Assembly (NCBI GenBank): GCA_027493055.1
Contig: JAPUDO010000114.1
Coordinates: 1-42,945, forward strand
Direction of reading: 5' to 3'
Origin: Niabella sp.
Lineage (GTDB): Bacteria > Bacteroidota > Bacteroidia > Chitinophagales > Chitinophagaceae
DNA: 42,945 nucleotides
Shown here: piece after piece, positions 42,272-42,945 of the stretch
How the letters are laid out: every line of letters starts with the position of its first letter
Position numbering within the stretch: position 1 is the stretch's first letter
Notes under the pieces: model-generated
The model's database searches: none
Told to the model about the DNA's origin: nothing
The model's input: only the letters and a program-made list of their open reading frames with translations
Made by a program: the position numbers and the translations under genes

Positions 42272-42730
42272 CTAAAACCATCCTCTGCCTTGTCCTACTT
42301 CCCTAAAAGGCCATGGAATAGTAGCCAGCATGATAATGAGCGCAATAACATAGTATAAAACCGTTTTACGGTGCTTGGTGCTGTCAGGAATATTCTTTTT
42401 GGCAAAAGAGCGGCCAATATGTACTAAAATAATGGCAACGAGCATTCCCAAAATATGCTCCACTGCAAAAAAGCGGTAAACAGGAGCTTTCATAATATCG
42501 CCCATAGGCATTTGCTGAAACAGTTTCAGGCCAAAAGTTCCGGTAAACCATTGTACCAGGCCAATCAGCAGGTTAATATCACAGAAGATCATTAATAATA
42601 ATCCTGCGGTGGCATGGCCTTTGGTAAAAGGTTTATTGCCGGCGCCCAGACTTTTAAAAATAGCAATTAAAAACATTAGCAATATTGCCCAGCGTAAAAA
42701 GCTGTGTAAATGTAAAAGACCTGTTTGCAT
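42272..42730 (-). CDS. Membrane protein, cytochrome b-like helical layout
   Basis: 152 residues from the ATG at 42730 (MQTGLLHLHSFLRWAILLMF), chosen over the longer frame from 42844 because the added part has no membrane or protein character and holds a -7-like TATTTTCG. Four membrane helices. The first carries LHLHSFLRW and the third FAVEHILGMLVAIILVHIGRSFAKK, with several histidines inside helices. This kind of layout is common in small Bacteroidota membrane proteins. Heme binding is possible but not shown. The C-terminus is WPFREVGQGRGWF. Confidence 0.75.
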   Translation of the reverse strand: MQTGLLHLHSFLRWAILLMFLIAIFKSLGAGNKPFTKGHATAGLLLMIFCDINLLIGLVQWFTGTFGLKLFQQMPMGDIMKAPVYRFFAVEHILGMLVAIILVHIGRSFAKKNIPDSTKHRKTVLYYVIALIIMLATIPWPFREVGQGRGWF

Positions 42731-42915
42731 AGTTTCCGAAATTTTATTATCTGCGAAAATAGGCAATTGTGCGGGATTATAATTTTTACATGAAGACAAA
42801 GCTAAATATTTGGCATGCCGCATGGTTTTACTCAGGTTCTTCATCGCTGTGGTATAAAATGAATAAAAATGAAAAAAATGTTATGCAACTAATATGTTTA
42901 CTTTGCAACACTTAA

Positions 42916-42945
42916 ATGATCCTGATTATGGCTTTAATAGCTCCT
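42916..42945 (+). CDS. Start of a plus-strand gene cut by the window end
   Basis: ATG at 42916, in frame with a second ATG at 42928, gives MILIMALIAP before the sequence ends. A near -7 box TTACTTTG lies at about 42898-42905. The MALIAP beginning is compatible with ribulose-phosphate 3-epimerase, whose N-terminus often reads IAPS, but ten residues cannot prove this. Confidence 0.35.
   Translation, partial: MILIMALIAP

Noticed and set aside
1-42945. CRISPR arrays, tRNA or rRNA genes
   Set aside because: No regularly spaced repeat array and no cloverleaf or rRNA sequence was recognised.

Overview
The window looks like chromosomal DNA of a Bacteroidota bacterium, most likely a member of the Chitinophagaceae or a close relative. 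The genus cannot be fixed from sequence alone. Evidence for this: four TonB-dependent receptor or outer-membrane beta-barrel genes, three of them of the OMP_b-brl_3 type; several upstream elements matching the Bacteroidota -7 box TAnnTTTG, one (typA) with a TTTG -33 box 20 bp upstream; few clear Shine-Dalgarno sites; and a MoxR/DUF58/BatA operon. No rRNA, tRNA, CRISPR array, phage block or classical transposase was seen.

Layout. 1-2.9 kb: the 3' part of a TonB-dependent receptor and a Bax-inhibitor-1 family membrane protein. 3.0-3.6 kb: a VapBC-like toxin-antitoxin pair. 3.7-7.8 kb: typA/bipA with a textbook promoter, an AAA/DUF4143 ATPase preceded by direct repeats, a small CxxC membrane protein and a Gly/Asn/Gln-rich protein with one EF-hand loop. 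8.0-8.8 kb (minus): gcvH and a VanZ-like gene. 9.1-14.1 kb: two tandem paralogous outer-membrane receptors with matched promoters. 14.1-15.35 kb: a structured leader, a lipoprotein, a small charged protein and three consecutive perfect hairpins. 15.36-19.05 kb (minus): a long-chain acyl-CoA synthetase, a HigBA-like pair and a secreted TPR protein. 19.3-21.0 kb: glutamine-dependent NAD+ synthetase, interrupted by two in-frame TAA codons in the linker between its two domains. 21.0-25.6 kb: moxR, DUF58, a BatD-like gene and batA, with a four-helix-bundle gene between imperfect inverted repeats placed between moxR and the DUF58 gene. 25.7-28.0 kb: arfB (minus), then a tight dtd, MazG-like, yihY operon. 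28.0-34.7 kb (minus): a hypothetical gene, an Rpn-like nuclease, an FAD-dependent dehydrogenase, two decayed secreted or lipoprotein genes, a secreted hypothetical and a DUF3298 lipoprotein. 35.0-37.1 kb: a second type of TonB-dependent receptor. 37.2-40.4 kb (minus): overlapping DUF2752 and TM2 genes and a NatAB-like ABC exporter. 40.6-42.9 kb: a secreted zinc phospholipase/nuclease-like protein, a YfcE-type phosphoesterase, a membrane protein and the first codons of another gene.

Most of the window is housekeeping and cell-envelope biology. The most unusual points are the nonsense-split nadE with a hairpin between its two stop codons; the four-helix-bundle cassette and its relatives among short GTCATC/GACAG-type repeats; the run of three hairpins at 15.2-15.3 kb; and the two adjacent broken genes at 31.8-32.8 kb, one of which carries an in-frame A_AAA_AAA slippery site. 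I did not find a clear new defence or biosynthetic system. Coordinates were counted by hand. Homology calls rest on recognised motifs, not on database searches.
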